Part shown: positions 1-9,228 of the stretch, piece by piece
Layout of the letters: the number at the start of each line of letters is the position of its first letter
Position numbering within the stretch: the stretch's first letter is position 1
Program-made: the position numbers and the translations under genes
Notes under the pieces: generated by a model
Databases searched by the model: none
Seen by the model: the letters and a program-made list of their open reading frames with translations, nothing else
Told to the model about the DNA's origin: nothing
Assembly: GCA_964568805.1 (NCBI GenBank)
Contig: CAZMRW010000007.1
Span: 21,672-85,671, forward strand
Reading direction: 5' to 3'
Source: CAZMRW01 sp964568805
Lineage (GTDB): Bacteria > Pseudomonadota > Gammaproteobacteria > Methylococcales > Methylomonadaceae
DNA length: 64,000 nt

Positions 1-867
1 AAACAGCGGCGTGATTACGAGGAATTCCTGGAAACCGACTTTTCTTTTGAACTGCCAGGCGTGGCGCGGTTTCGTGTCAACGCCTTCAATCAGGAACGGG
101 GCGCGGCGGGCGTTTTCAGAACCATTCCATCCAAAGTATTAAGCCTGGAAGACTTGAAAGCGCCCAAATTTTTTGAAGAAGTGACCAGAAAGCCGCGCGG
201 ACTCATTTTAGTGACGGGGCCTACCGGTTCCGGCAAATCAACCACCCTGGCGGCAATGATCAATCATATCAATACCAATGATTATGCTCATATCCTGACC
301 GTTGAAGACCCGATCGAATTTGTCCATGAAAGCCAGAAATGTCTGATCAACCAGCGCGAGGTCCATCGCGACACCCATGGTTTTAATGAAGCCTTGCGCT
401 CGGCCTTGCGTGAAGATCCGGACATTATCCTGGTCGGCGAAATGCGCGATCTGGAAACCATTCGGCTGGCCTTGACCGCAGCCGAAACGGGCCACCTGGT
501 TTTCGGCACGCTGCATACCACATCCGCGGCTAAAACAATCGACCGCATTATCGACGTTTTTCCGGCTGCGGAAAAAGATATGATCCGCTCTATGTTGTCC
601 GAATCGCTGCAGGCCGTGATTTCCCAAACGCTGCTAAAAAAAATTGGCGGAGGCCGCATTGCCGCGCATGAAATTATGGTCGGCACTGCCGCGATCAGGA
701 ACCTAATCCGCGAAGCCAAGGTCGCACAGATGTATTCCGCGATTCAAACCGGACGTAAGGAAGGCATGCAGACACTGGATCAAAATCTTAAGGAAATGGT
801 CGATAAAGGCTTGATAACTTCCAAAGCTGCGATGGTTAAGGCTGTTAATAAGGATATGTTCCGTTAA
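1..867 (+). CDS. pilT: Type IV pilus retraction ATPase PilT (5' end cut by window)
   Basis: Hexameric cytoplasmic ATPase that depolymerises type IV pili for twitching motility. The frame is open from base 1 (KQRRDYEEFLETDFSFELPG...), so the gene begins upstream of the window and the internal GTG at 61 is not the start. Visible are a Walker A motif (GPTGSGKS), the Asp box and Walker B region (EDPDIILVGEMRD), the His box (GHLVFGTLHT) and the PilT-type C-terminal AIRNLIRE motif. About 289 residues remain, so only some 50 N-terminal residues are missing. pilU follows 108 bases downstream on the same strand, the usual pilTU pair. Confidence 0.95.
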   Translation, partial: KQRRDYEEFLETDFSFELPGVARFRVNAFNQERGAAGVFRTIPSKVLSLEDLKAPKFFEEVTRKPRGLILVTGPTGSGKSTTLAAMINHINTNDYAHILTVEDPIEFVHESQKCLINQREVHRDTHGFNEALRSALREDPDIILVGEMRDLETIRLALTAAETGHLVFGTLHTTSAAKTIDRIIDVFPAAEKDMIRSMLSESLQAVISQTLLKKIGGGRIAAHEIMVGTAAIRNLIREAKVAQMYSAIQTGRKEGMQTLDQNLKEMVDKGLITSKAAMVKAVNKDMFR

Positions 868-975
868 GCCTATTTCCTATGGAAAGCGGCCCAAAAGTTG
901 ATTTGTATTCACAACATTACATCATCGTTAGAGTCCGGCAACGGCAAAGACCCTACTTCAGGTTAAGGAGAGATT

Positions 976-2106
976 ATGGATTTTAAAGCGCTACTGGCGT
1001 TAATGGTGCAAAAAAAGGCATCCGATTTATTTATCACGGCAGGAAGAGCCCCGACCATCAAGGTTGACGGATCAATGGTCGAAGTTTCCAAAACGCCGTT
1101 GACGCCGGAGCAGGCATTGAAAGTGGTTCTAAGCATCATGAACCAGCGGCAGAAAGACGAGTTCGACAATACCAAGGAGTGCCAATTTGCGATCAGCTTA
1201 CCGGATCTTGGACGATTCAGGGTCAGCGCATTTATCCAGCGCGATGCGGCTGGCATGGTCTTGCGGCGAATTGAAAGCACGATACCTGATGCTGACGCCT
1301 TGCATTTACCGCCCGTGCTAAAAGACTTGATTATGGAAAAGCGCGGGCTGGTTATATTTGTAGGCGCCACCGGCACCGGTAAATCGACATCGCTGGCCGC
1401 GTTGATCAAGCATCGCAACCAGAATACCAGCGGGCATATCATCACGATAGAAGATCCGATGGAGTTCGAACATCCTCACTTGGGCTGCATCGTCACTCAG
1501 CGTGAAGTTGGCGTCGATACCGAATCCTATGAAGTGGCGTTAAAAAATACGTTGCGACAGGCGCCGGATGTGATATTGATCGGCGAAATCCGGACCCGTG
1601 AAACCATGCAAAATGCGATCACCTTTGCCGAAACCGGACATTTATGCCTTTCAACCCTGCATGCAAACAATGCCAACCAGGCGATAGACCGGATATTGCA
1701 TTTCTTTCCTGATGAAATGCATGGTCAATTATTTATGGATTTGTCGCTCAACCTGCGCGGTATCGTCGCGCAACAGCTGATTAAACGGGCTGACGGTAAA
1801 GGACGGTATCCGGCAATCGAAATATTGATCAATACCCCGCTGGCCAAGGATTACATACGAAAAGGCGAAGTCCATAAACTGAAGGAGTTAATGAAAGACT
1901 CCCGGGAACAGGGCATGCAAACGTTCGACCAGGCGCTATACGACCTTTATGTGTCCGGCAAGATCAGCTATGAAGACGCGTTGAATTCCGCCGATTCCAG
2001 AAACGAAGTCCGTTTGATGATCAAGCTGGGGGCCGAAACCGGCAACTTTGCCGATGAGGGTATGATGTTGACGGAAACCGATGATGACAGCGGTACGCTG
2101 TATTGA
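976..2106 (+). CDS. pilU: PilT-like type IV pilus ATPase PilU
   Basis: PilT paralogue that assists pilus retraction under load. The 376-residue protein has a Walker A motif (GATGTGKS), the Walker B/Asp-box region (APDVILIGEIRT) and a His box (GHLCLSTLHA). PilU proteins are longer than PilT at the C-terminus, and here an acidic tail ends in DDDSGTLY. A clear ribosome binding site (AAGGAGA) lies just upstream of the ATG at 976. Pairing with pilT is standard in Gammaproteobacteria. Confidence 0.93.
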   Translation: MDFKALLALMVQKKASDLFITAGRAPTIKVDGSMVEVSKTPLTPEQALKVVLSIMNQRQKDEFDNTKECQFAISLPDLGRFRVSAFIQRDAAGMVLRRIESTIPDADALHLPPVLKDLIMEKRGLVIFVGATGTGKSTSLAALIKHRNQNTSGHIITIEDPMEFEHPHLGCIVTQREVGVDTESYEVALKNTLRQAPDVILIGEIRTRETMQNAITFAETGHLCLSTLHANNANQAIDRILHFFPDEMHGQLFMDLSLNLRGIVAQQLIKRADGKGRYPAIEILINTPLAKDYIRKGEVHKLKELMKDSREQGMQTFDQALYDLYVSGKISYEDALNSADSRNEVRLMIKLGAETGNFADEGMMLTETDDDSGTLY

Positions 2107-2282
2107 TTCTGCGGGCTGACTGTTTCATTGTATCCGCATTCTCTCCTTTAGATTTTAGCCAAGGGCGGTCACAAGAAGGATAATTCCGTCAGTCCCCATG
2201 TATCCAGGCCAATACAGCGATGGAGCACTTGTTTTAGCAGCAAAATTTCCAGAGAAATGCCGAATCTATCCGAGCCGACTTG

Positions 2283-3517
2283 CTACAGGCGCCCGGCAAC
2301 GCCAGACTCTGATTTTGGCAATAACTGGCGTGCCAGCAAAGTAACCGGGTGAATCACCTCCATATTCATGCCTCTATCCCTGATACCGGCGGTTAAATGT
2401 AAGGCGCATCCAATATTCGAGGTTGCCAGATAACGGATATCAGTCTCCGATGCAAACCCCAGGGCGTCGTCGGCCAGGGCTTTGGCCATATCGGCATGAT
2501 CAAGCATATAAGTGCCGGCAGCACCGCAGCATTGCACCGTTTCGGGCATTTGCGCCAGCGTCAGCCCGGGTATTTGCCTAAGCAACTGCAAGGAGCCCTG
2601 CTCCTCGCGCATGACGTTTTTTAACGAACACGGCGTATGCAGGCAGACAGAAGCCGCCAACGGCCTTAGCCGATCGGTAAAGTTGCTGCCCGATCGAATC
2701 AAAAACTGGCTAATATCGACAACCTTGCAGGCAAATTCCGTGTTTTCATATTCCTTTAACTGGCTACCGCAACCGCTGGCGATAGTGACTATCGCAAGCA
2801 AATCAGGTTCGGCAAATGCCTGGCAATTCATCTCGGCAAGTTGTGCGGCCGTTTTCAGGTCTCCGTCATGCCGGTCCATTGCTCCGCAACAGGTTTGTTG
2901 GTCGGGCAAATAGACGTTATAGTCGGCCGCCATCAAACACCGCACCGCGGAATTGACGGTTTCGTGGTCGAGCAACGAACCCATGCACCCGGTAAACAAG
3001 CCAACGGTCCTTTAACGTCGCCAGTCGGCATGGCACTATGAGCAATCGGCAGTTGACCGATAACCTTCGGCAATAAGCGGTCAATTTCACCCAGCCCCAA
3101 TAAACGGGGCAACCCGAGCAACCTTAACGTTTTTTGTAAGCCCCTGGCCTGATAAAAACCAATCGCCGATTGCGTCCATCCGGATAAGGTTTTATTGCGG
3201 GACACCCTCTTCAGCAATGCCGTCGCCAGAGACGAATGCCGTCTGGCTTTGACCTGACCTCGAAAATTATCCACCAAACGGCCATAAGGAACCATGGCCG
3301 GGCAAACCCGTTCGCATGCCCGGCATAGCAGGCAGTTATCGATATGTCCAAGCAGCTTTTCCGATGTGTCCAGTTGGTACGATGCCCAGGCCTGAATCAA
3401 CGCGATTCGACCTCTTGGCGATTCGTTTTCATTCCCGGTTTTATTGTAAGTCGGGCAGTGCGGCAGACATAAGCCGCACTTGACGCAGATATCGGCATCT
3501 TTGATCAATTCATTCAT
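2283..3517 (-). pseudogene. glcF: Glycolate oxidase iron-sulfur subunit GlcF, split by a frameshift
   Basis: Iron-sulfur subunit that passes electrons from glycolate or lactate oxidation to quinone. The N-terminal part (start ATG at 3517, one base after the upstream stop codon) carries both 4Fe-4S motifs, CVKCGLCLPHCP and CLLCRACERVCP. The C-terminal part (2283 to about 3010) carries the CCG-type domains (CCGAMDRH, CLHTPCSLKN, CCGAAGTY). The two parts are in different frames. Reading T-V-G-L-F-T-G-C-M-G needs one extra A in the short A run at about 3011-3013. This is either a recent disabling mutation or a one-base sequence error. Together the parts give about 410 residues, the normal GlcF length. 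No FAD subunit (glcD/glcE) is adjacent. Confidence 0.85.
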
Positions 3518-3518
3518 G

Positions 3519-3986
3519 TTATTTGTCAGCCAATGCATCAACGATAGTCAAATATTCATCCGGTTTGGGGCGGTATAAAAAAAGCCCAAGTACGGCCAGC
3601 CCGGTAAAAATATAGAGTGAATTGAAACCGTCTCCCAGTAAAAAGATGGTAAAACCCAACATCCCGACACTTTCCATCAGTACCATGGACACGATAATGG
3701 TCGTCAAATAGCGATGTTTGGGCAGTTTATCGCCAGGCATGGATTGATTCAATCGTACCATGATGTGTCTGATCAGGTTGGTCACAGGAAAAGTAATGAT
3801 GGCGACTGCATAAAAAATGTTTCTGATCCATTCACGCTGTTGTTCCGGCAAATGCTGTTGCCATTGGTCGCCCAGCACATGACTGATAATCACATTACCT
3901 GCCAGCGCGGCAAATATCAGGCCTACCATGGCCCATGGCAACATAAGATCAGCTTTTAATCGTTCGCGTTCGTTTCGTTTCAACAT
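3519..3986 (-). CDS. Small integral membrane protein of unknown function
   Basis: A 155-residue protein with a basic N-terminus (MLKRNERERLK) and about four hydrophobic stretches: near residues 15-35, 58-75, 97-117 and 120-138. The hydrophilic C-terminus ends in DEYLTIVDALADK. I do not recognise the family. Its stop codon lies one base before the glcF start, so the two are almost certainly co-transcribed. That suggests a role at the membrane close to the GlcF iron-sulfur protein, but this is only context. Confidence 0.7.
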   Translation of the reverse strand: MLKRNERERLKADLMLPWAMVGLIFAALAGNVIISHVLGDQWQQHLPEQQREWIRNIFYAVAIITFPVTNLIRHIMVRLNQSMPGDKLPKHRYLTTIIVSMVLMESVGMLGFTIFLLGDGFNSLYIFTGLAVLGLFLYRPKPDEYLTIVDALADK

Positions 3987-4483
3987 CGCTGCCCGTTAAG
4001 TTTGTTCAAACCACTATGATACCAAACACGCTTATTTAGGCCGATTTTTCTGGCGAAGTCTCCACTTACCCGACATGTTGTTACCGGTCTCCGATTGCAA
4101 ATCCGGAACACACGCTGAAAACCCTTTATTCCAGCGCTGCCTTAAGCAAAGCCGGTCATCTCAAGACGAAGGCGCTAATACGTCAAAGAGCCGTATCTGT
4201 AAATAGATCCAGGTATTTTTTACAAATTCCATGTGATTTCACACAATCAATTGAGGCATATCACATTATTTTTAATGCAAATTAGAGTTAACAGAACCTC
4301 GAAACATCTTCTAATTAACTGTTTTATATCATTTTTCATAGATGGCACCCGTTTTGCTTAATTAAGCGCTCCTGGCTCGAATTAGGACAATTAACCTCCC
4401 TAATGAGCCAGACATGCTGTTGAAAAGAGATTGAACGCGACCCTCCTGGCAAAATTAATCCTATTTTAAATAATGAAAATAAT
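3987..4483. other. Intergenic region between divergent genes
   Basis: About 500 bases between the leftward membrane-protein/glcF unit and the rightward multicopper oxidase gene. It becomes AT-rich after 4200 and presumably holds both promoters. No reading frame, tRNA or strong inverted repeat was recognised. Confidence 0.5.
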
Positions 4484-6010
4484 ATGATAGTTAAAAAAAT
4501 CAATGCCTTTACCGTGTCATGCGTCATCGGCGCAGCCCTCTTCCATCCTCCTGCACTGGCGATGGGCGGCGGTGGCTGCATGATGAGTTGTTCAACGACA
4601 ACCATCATCGACCCGCCCCGCGGCGCGGCCTTTAAAGACCCGCAAGTCATGACCAACCTTTCCCCGACACCCGGAATTGTGGAAATCAATCTGGAAGCGA
4701 AAGTGGCGCCGATCAATATCAACGGCACTATAGCCAATCTCCAAACCTACAACGGCGCTTATCCGGCGCCCACGATCAAGGTCAAACAGGGCGATTTATT
4801 GCGGGTGCATTTTAAAAACTCGTTGCCAGATACCGGCCTGAACATGCACGATCATCCCAGGGCAGATACCAATCTCCATACGCATGGCCTGCATGTCTCG
4901 CCAGAGGGCAATTCGGATAATGTGATGCTGAACTTCATGCCGGGTGAGGCATTCGATTACGAGTACGACTTGAGCCTGCACCCCGGCGGCAACCTGAATT
5001 GGTACCATCCCCATGCGCACGGCAATGCGGCCGAACAGGTCTGGTCGGGACTGGCCGGCGCGCTCGATGTCGGCGATGAAACGACGGTTCTTTCCGGCTA
5101 TGAAACCCATATTCTCGTGCTGAAAGATATTTCCCTGAACGGCGATGTTCCAGCGTCGCATACCTCCGATGACTTCATGAGCGGCAAGGAGGGCAACACG
5201 ATGATGGTGAATGGCCAGGTCAATCCGGTACTGGCCATGAAACCCGGCCAGGTACAGCGCTGGAAAATCGTCAATGCCAGCAATGCCCGCTTCTACAAAC
5301 TGAGCCTAGCTAGCCACAGCCTGTATGTCGTCGGCACCGATGGCGGCTTGCTGAATAAACCCTACGCTCAAAGCACCGTGCTGCTGTCGCCGGGGGAGCG
5401 CGCGGATATCCTGGTCAAAGCCTCCACAAGCAAAGGCTACTATAAATTCAAGGCCTTGCCTTATAATCGCGGCGCCGGCAGTTCGGCTTCTCAAGAAATA
5501 ACGCTGATGACGGCCAATATCACCGGTTCCTCGCTAACCCAGAGTTTGCCCACAACCGTCAATCCGAATGCCGTCCGGCTTTCAGTGCCTGCCAATGCTG
5601 TCACGCGCCAGCTGACCTTGAGCATGGGCATGATGGGTGGCGGTATGATGGGGGGCGGCATGGGCATGGCAAGCATCAACGGCATTTCATTTTCCGAAAC
5701 CGATGCCTACACCATTTCTTCGTTGTTGTATACTTACGAAATCTGGGAAGTGCATAACAACAGCATGATGGATCATCCGTTCCATCAGCATGTCAACCAT
5801 GCTCAGGTGATTTCCATTTCGGGAGGCGATTCCACCTATAAATCGCTTTACACGACTTCGTCGGCATTAAAGGATACCGTCATCGTTCCGCGCATGGGCA
5901 GCGTTAAACTGCTGGTTCCGGTGATGGACTTTACCGGCATGACCATGTTCCATTGCCATATTCTGGAGCATGAAGACATCGGCATGATGGGCATCTGGGA
6001 TATTCAATAG
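4484..6010 (+). CDS. Secreted multicopper oxidase (CueO/CopA/laccase type)
   Basis: Three-cupredoxin-domain copper oxidase, 508 residues, with a Sec signal peptide ending near ALA at residues 24-26. All four copper motifs are visible: HTHGLH (about 131), WYHPHAHG (about 173), HPFHQHVNHAQ (about 431) and HCHILEHEDIGMMG (about 489). These supply the type 1 and trinuclear copper ligands. A Met/Gly-rich segment (MGMMGGGMMGGGMG, about 384-398) sits before the last copper motif, like the Met-rich copper-binding insert of cuprous oxidases. The mature N-terminus also starts MGGGGCMM. A role in periplasmic copper detoxification is likely, but a laccase-like activity on other substrates is possible. 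No copper-efflux gene is adjacent. Confidence 0.88.
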   Translation: MIVKKINAFTVSCVIGAALFHPPALAMGGGGCMMSCSTTTIIDPPRGAAFKDPQVMTNLSPTPGIVEINLEAKVAPININGTIANLQTYNGAYPAPTIKVKQGDLLRVHFKNSLPDTGLNMHDHPRADTNLHTHGLHVSPEGNSDNVMLNFMPGEAFDYEYDLSLHPGGNLNWYHPHAHGNAAEQVWSGLAGALDVGDETTVLSGYETHILVLKDISLNGDVPASHTSDDFMSGKEGNTMMVNGQVNPVLAMKPGQVQRWKIVNASNARFYKLSLASHSLYVVGTDGGLLNKPYAQSTVLLSPGERADILVKASTSKGYYKFKALPYNRGAGSSASQEITLMTANITGSSLTQSLPTTVNPNAVRLSVPANAVTRQLTLSMGMMGGGMMGGGMGMASINGISFSETDAYTISSLLYTYEIWEVHNNSMMDHPFHQHVNHAQVISISGGDSTYKSLYTTSSALKDTVIVPRMGSVKLLVPVMDFTGMTMFHCHILEHEDIGMMGIWDIQ

Positions 6011-6061
6011 CTTTGCCGATGACTCGTTCCCAAGCTTCCGGTTTGAGAACGAGCGCTTTCA

Positions 6062-6454
6062 TCAATTGAGGCCGCCCCGCCCGCCGGATTTTCCCGGTTC
6101 ATGAAAGGATTTATAAATTTGAAGCGCCTCTTTTAACGAAACAATCGCACCATCCTTGTCACCGTCCCTGCTTTGGCGGCGGGCGTTTCCGATGGCTCTG
6201 GAACCGCGTTGCGCCTTGACTTCAAACGAGCCGCCAACGATGTTTTTAGAAGATTGCGCGGCTGCTTTCATATGTTCCTGAGCCGCGTCCAGCTCATTCG
6301 CCTCAAGCCCCTTCAGCGCCGCATCCAGGTGCGTGATGGTATTATTGATGGGTTGTGACAAGCCGGACTTTTCATCTACCGCATTCGCGCTGTGGCTGCC
6401 CAGACCTAATGACAGTACCAATAAACCAACCATAAAGAATTGTTTTATATTCAT
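6062..6454 (-). CDS. Small exported helical protein, unknown function
   Basis: A 130-residue protein with a clear Sec signal peptide (cleavage near SANA/VDEK). The mature part is predicted helical, with hydrophilic heptad-like segments (residues 35-75 and 95-115). It ends in a Gly-rich tail (KSGGRGGLN). There is no Cys. It converges on the multicopper oxidase gene with 51 bases between stop codons, so it is not in the same operon. I do not recognise the family. Its size and helical composition recall small periplasmic metal-binding proteins, but His content is low and I do not claim that function. Confidence 0.65.
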   Translation of the reverse strand: MNIKQFFMVGLLVLSLGLGSHSANAVDEKSGLSQPINNTITHLDAALKGLEANELDAAQEHMKAAAQSSKNIVGGSFEVKAQRGSRAIGNARRQSRDGDKDGAIVSLKEALQIYKSFHEPGKSGGRGGLN

Positions 6455-6983
6455 CTGATCTACCCTCCTAATGTTAATTGTTTAAACCCTTCAGCAATCA
6501 AATACAAAAGAGTTGGGGTCTTTAAGCAGAATATCGTTGATTATGTGAGACTGATATTGAAGAAAATCGTTGTGTTATTTGTTTTTTATGACTCAATCTA
6601 AACAATTAAATTCGATTGAACAGAAAAAATGTCTTTAATCTCATACACGAACTGGTGCTTGGGAGCCAGCTAGATTGCAGCCTTTAACGTCGGTCATCTG
6701 ATTGCTTGCCACACGGTGCACTGCGTCCGGCTACGCCTTCCGGACCTAGGGCCAGGCGAAAACCGAGGCCGCGGATAGTGTAACGATACAGTACCATGGA
6801 GAAACAGAGATAAAACGGGCTGATTTGGGTTTAGGAGATTCGATACTGTATAAGGAGGGCGATAAATCGCAACCCTGTGTTTCGCATGATGCGTGCTTGG
6901 CAGCGGTATTTTAGGTAAACTGCGTTCATTGAACTCTATACTTTCTTTTCGTTTGAAATGAATAAACAATCCTGCCCGTTACA
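6455..6983. other. Intergenic region between divergent genes
   Basis: About 530 bases between the leftward exported protein and the rightward phosphopantetheinyl transferase. A short palindrome (GTCCGGCTACGCCTTCCGGAC, 6727-6747) and a hairpin of the form AGGGCGAT-AA-ATCG-CCCT near 6856 are visible. The open frame at 6694-6969 has no family features and no good start site, so I do not call it. Confidence 0.4.
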
Positions 6984-7679
6984 ATGCAGAACCGATCGAT
7001 GAATTCCGTGACTATAAAGCTTTGGCACCGAAAACTTACCGTTGATGATGCGGATTATCAACACCATTGGACGGTCCTCGATGCGGATGAACGGAAACGG
7101 GCCGATGCAATCAAAAAGGAGGTTCTGCACAGACGTTATGTGCGGGCGCAGGGACTCCTGAGATCCATCCTGTCCAAAGCCATCAATCAGCCGCCGGAAC
7201 AACTCGTCATCCGCCGCATGGAGCATGGCAAGCCGTATCTTGCCGACTATCCTGATCTCGCCTTCAACCTGTCCCATACGGGAGACACTATGGTACTCGC
7301 TCTCGGCGAAAACTGTCGGCTGGGTATCGATATAGAAACATGCAGGGCTAGAGCCAATTTTCCGGCACTGGTTGAAAAATGTTTTGCTGAAATTGAAGCA
7401 GCCTGGTGGCGCACATTGCCTGAGACCGAAAAAATCCGAGAGTTTTACCGTTTCTGGACCCGCAAGGAAGCCCTTGTCAAAGCGGACGGCCGCGGCATTG
7501 CCTTGGGCCTGAGCCGCTGCGTCATTAACCCCGAAAATCCGGCGACATGGTTAAGCGTTCCTGCAAGTTGCGAACCGGCATCTTTATGGCACGTGCGCGA
7601 CCTCGACATGGGCGAGGCTATTTGCGGCGCCCTGGTGGCCGATAAAGCCATTGCCGGAGTCACGCTGATATCAAGTTAA
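6984..7679 (+). CDS. 4'-phosphopantetheinyl transferase, Sfp/AcpT superfamily
   Basis: Transfers the phosphopantetheine arm of CoA to a carrier-protein serine, activating acyl or peptidyl carrier proteins. The 231-residue protein has the Sfp-type signature: LGIDIET (Mg-binding Asp and Glu, about residue 112) and FYRFWTRKEALVKADGRG (about 154-171). The N-terminal half is a pseudo-repeat of the C-terminal half, as expected for the two-lobed Sfp fold. ATG codons at 6984 and 6999 are both possible starts. No polyketide or peptide synthase lies in the window, so the target is elsewhere. Confidence 0.9.
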   Translation: MQNRSMNSVTIKLWHRKLTVDDADYQHHWTVLDADERKRADAIKKEVLHRRYVRAQGLLRSILSKAINQPPEQLVIRRMEHGKPYLADYPDLAFNLSHTGDTMVLALGENCRLGIDIETCRARANFPALVEKCFAEIEAAWWRTLPETEKIREFYRFWTRKEALVKADGRGIALGLSRCVINPENPATWLSVPASCEPASLWHVRDLDMGEAICGALVADKAIAGVTLISS

Positions 7680-7913
7680 TCCTGCCGGACATAAACCTTT
7701 AGCCGAGGATGATCGGTTGCATGACCATAGTGACGCACTTATTGAATGTCATGCCTTTAGCAAAAAACAATACGTCAGCGACATTCCGGGACGTTTAAAA
7801 CCCTTTAGTTCCTTCAGTACCTTTATTTTTTCATTGCTGTTTCCAAAATTCAGGATGCTCAATGCCTTATCACGAATGGACGGAGCATCCCGAACTTTTG
7901 GATCATCGCCTTA
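7680..7913. other. Short intergenic region
   Basis: Convergent intergenic stretch. The open frame 7717-7932 has no recognisable protein features and overlaps the next gene's 3' end. Nothing else is seen. Confidence 0.4.
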
Positions 7914-8528
7914 TCACCGAGAGAACCTGTAACTCAAATAAATTATTACGGCACTGACTAAGAATGTAATCAGGAATCTTTTTATGCCGATATAAGACTC
8001 GTCATCTTCGATACCTACTGCAAAGGGAATATGGGTATCGAGTTTTTTTTCCCCGTCGACGAGGGTCACGTGCGCCCGGTAATTTCCAGGGCCGAATTGA
8101 CTGAAATCGACTGTGCCATCAACAGTACCCGATTTACTCGTGTCAGGGGGCCGGTAAAATATCCGCGTTCCCTCAGGTTCCTTGGTCACTTCAAACTCGA
8201 TACTCACCTTACGCAGTTTTTTACCTTCATAATCGAAGACAAGGTTTGTTACGCCCACATCCGGGATGGCCTTGCAATAATTTTTGTTGCCGGTAAATGT
8301 TGGAGTGTACGCCGAAAAGTGTATCCATTCATAGCCAACCTGAATCCTGCAAGGATCCGTTTCATCATCACTGCCACGATGCGCATAAGCCGACTGCGGC
8401 AACACGATGGAAACAAGCAGCGCCCATAAAATAACCCGGAAAGGTCGCGCCGCATGACTTAACAATGGTATCTCTTTACTGGTACCGCCTATTATTCGTC
8501 TGTTTGAACTGTTTTTATTCATAATCAA
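7914..8528 (-). CDS. Exported, C-terminally membrane-anchored protein, unknown function
   Basis: A 204-residue protein with a long polar N-terminus and a signal or anchor segment near residues 30-48 ending in SAYAH. The periplasmic domain of about 130 residues looks beta-rich, with two Cys (DPCRIQ and NYCKAI) that could form a disulfide. A C-terminal transmembrane helix (FLITFLVSAVIIYLSYRF) closes the protein. The domain ends in GNYRAHVTLVDGEKKLDTHIPFAVG, resembling an immunoglobulin-like or cupredoxin-like sandwich, but no metal-ligand set is obvious. The mature N-terminus is AHRGSDD. I do not recognise the family. Confidence 0.65.
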   Translation of the reverse strand: MIMNKNSSNRRIIGGTSKEIPLLSHAARPFRVILWALLVSIVLPQSAYAHRGSDDETDPCRIQVGYEWIHFSAYTPTFTGNKNYCKAIPDVGVTNLVFDYEGKKLRKVSIEFEVTKEPEGTRIFYRPPDTSKSGTVDGTVDFSQFGPGNYRAHVTLVDGEKKLDTHIPFAVGIEDDESYIGIKRFLITFLVSAVIIYLSYRFSR

Positions 8529-8701
8529 ATTCTACGCATTATAAAATGGAAATCAATGCCGGCAGGGTGTTGAAAACCATACTGCCGGGCACTGCAAGCG
8601 GATGCGCCGCATATTATCAATGACGTCAAGGCATTGCTAACAGGCAGTTCATCCCGCTCTCTGCCGGTCGGGGTTCATTCAAGCCCCGCTTAAATGATTT
8701 A

Positions 8702-9028
8702 TTAAAAATAATCCCATGGGTACTCGGGAGATAAAATAGGCCGAAAACCGGACGGTAGCGGAAAAGGTGCGGTGATAAATTCATAAACGCCGACCAGTTC
8801 GCGGGAGACGGTCATACCCAATCCCATAGCAAGACCGATAGGAACACCGATCGCTCCCTGAGCTCTTGTTTCCTTGACAATATTGCCCGGTATCTCAAGA
8901 AAACCGCAGGTCATTCCCGCCAGGCCCCTTCCGAATTTCTGAGCAGAAGTGTGCGCATAGGCATTGGGAAACGAAAATAGCGTCAAAGCCGTAACAGCCG
9001 CTAATAGATAAATACGAAACTTTTTCAT
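8702..9028 (-). CDS. Exosortase system-associated protein, TIGR04073 family (probable)
   Basis: A secreted protein of 108 residues. The start at 9028 is chosen because a signal peptide begins there (MKKFRIYLLAAVTALTLF...NAYAH) and a GAGGAC ribosome binding site precedes it. The frame also runs upstream to 9121. The mature part KFGRGLAGMTCGFLEIPGN...GVPIGLAMGLGMTVSRELVGVYEFITAPFPLPSG matches my memory of the TIGR04073 family, found in genomes with exosortase/PEP-CTERM systems. Its molecular role is unknown. No exosortase or PEP-CTERM gene is in this window. Confidence 0.7.
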   Translation of the reverse strand: MKKFRIYLLAAVTALTLFSFPNAYAHTSAQKFGRGLAGMTCGFLEIPGNIVKETRAQGAIGVPIGLAMGLGMTVSRELVGVYEFITAPFPLPSGFRPILSPEYPWDYF

Positions 9029-9228
9029 GTGCTGTCCTCTATTTTTTATTATATGGAAACGATATCTTAACCGATGATCATCGCACTTAGCATCGTATTT
9101 ATGATCATTGCCGATCAACAACGCCCGATTCCCCCATTACAGATTTTAGAGGCTTTGGGGCAAGCGGCATCTTGCAGTGGCTGCCGGACGCCGTCATGAT
9201 CAAGTTAAAAAAGAGCGGAAAAACCTGG

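Noticed and set aside
6694..7277. Two minus-strand frames near the phosphopantetheinyl transferase
   Set aside because: One is antisense to the transferase gene and the other is intergenic with no start signal or homology cues.
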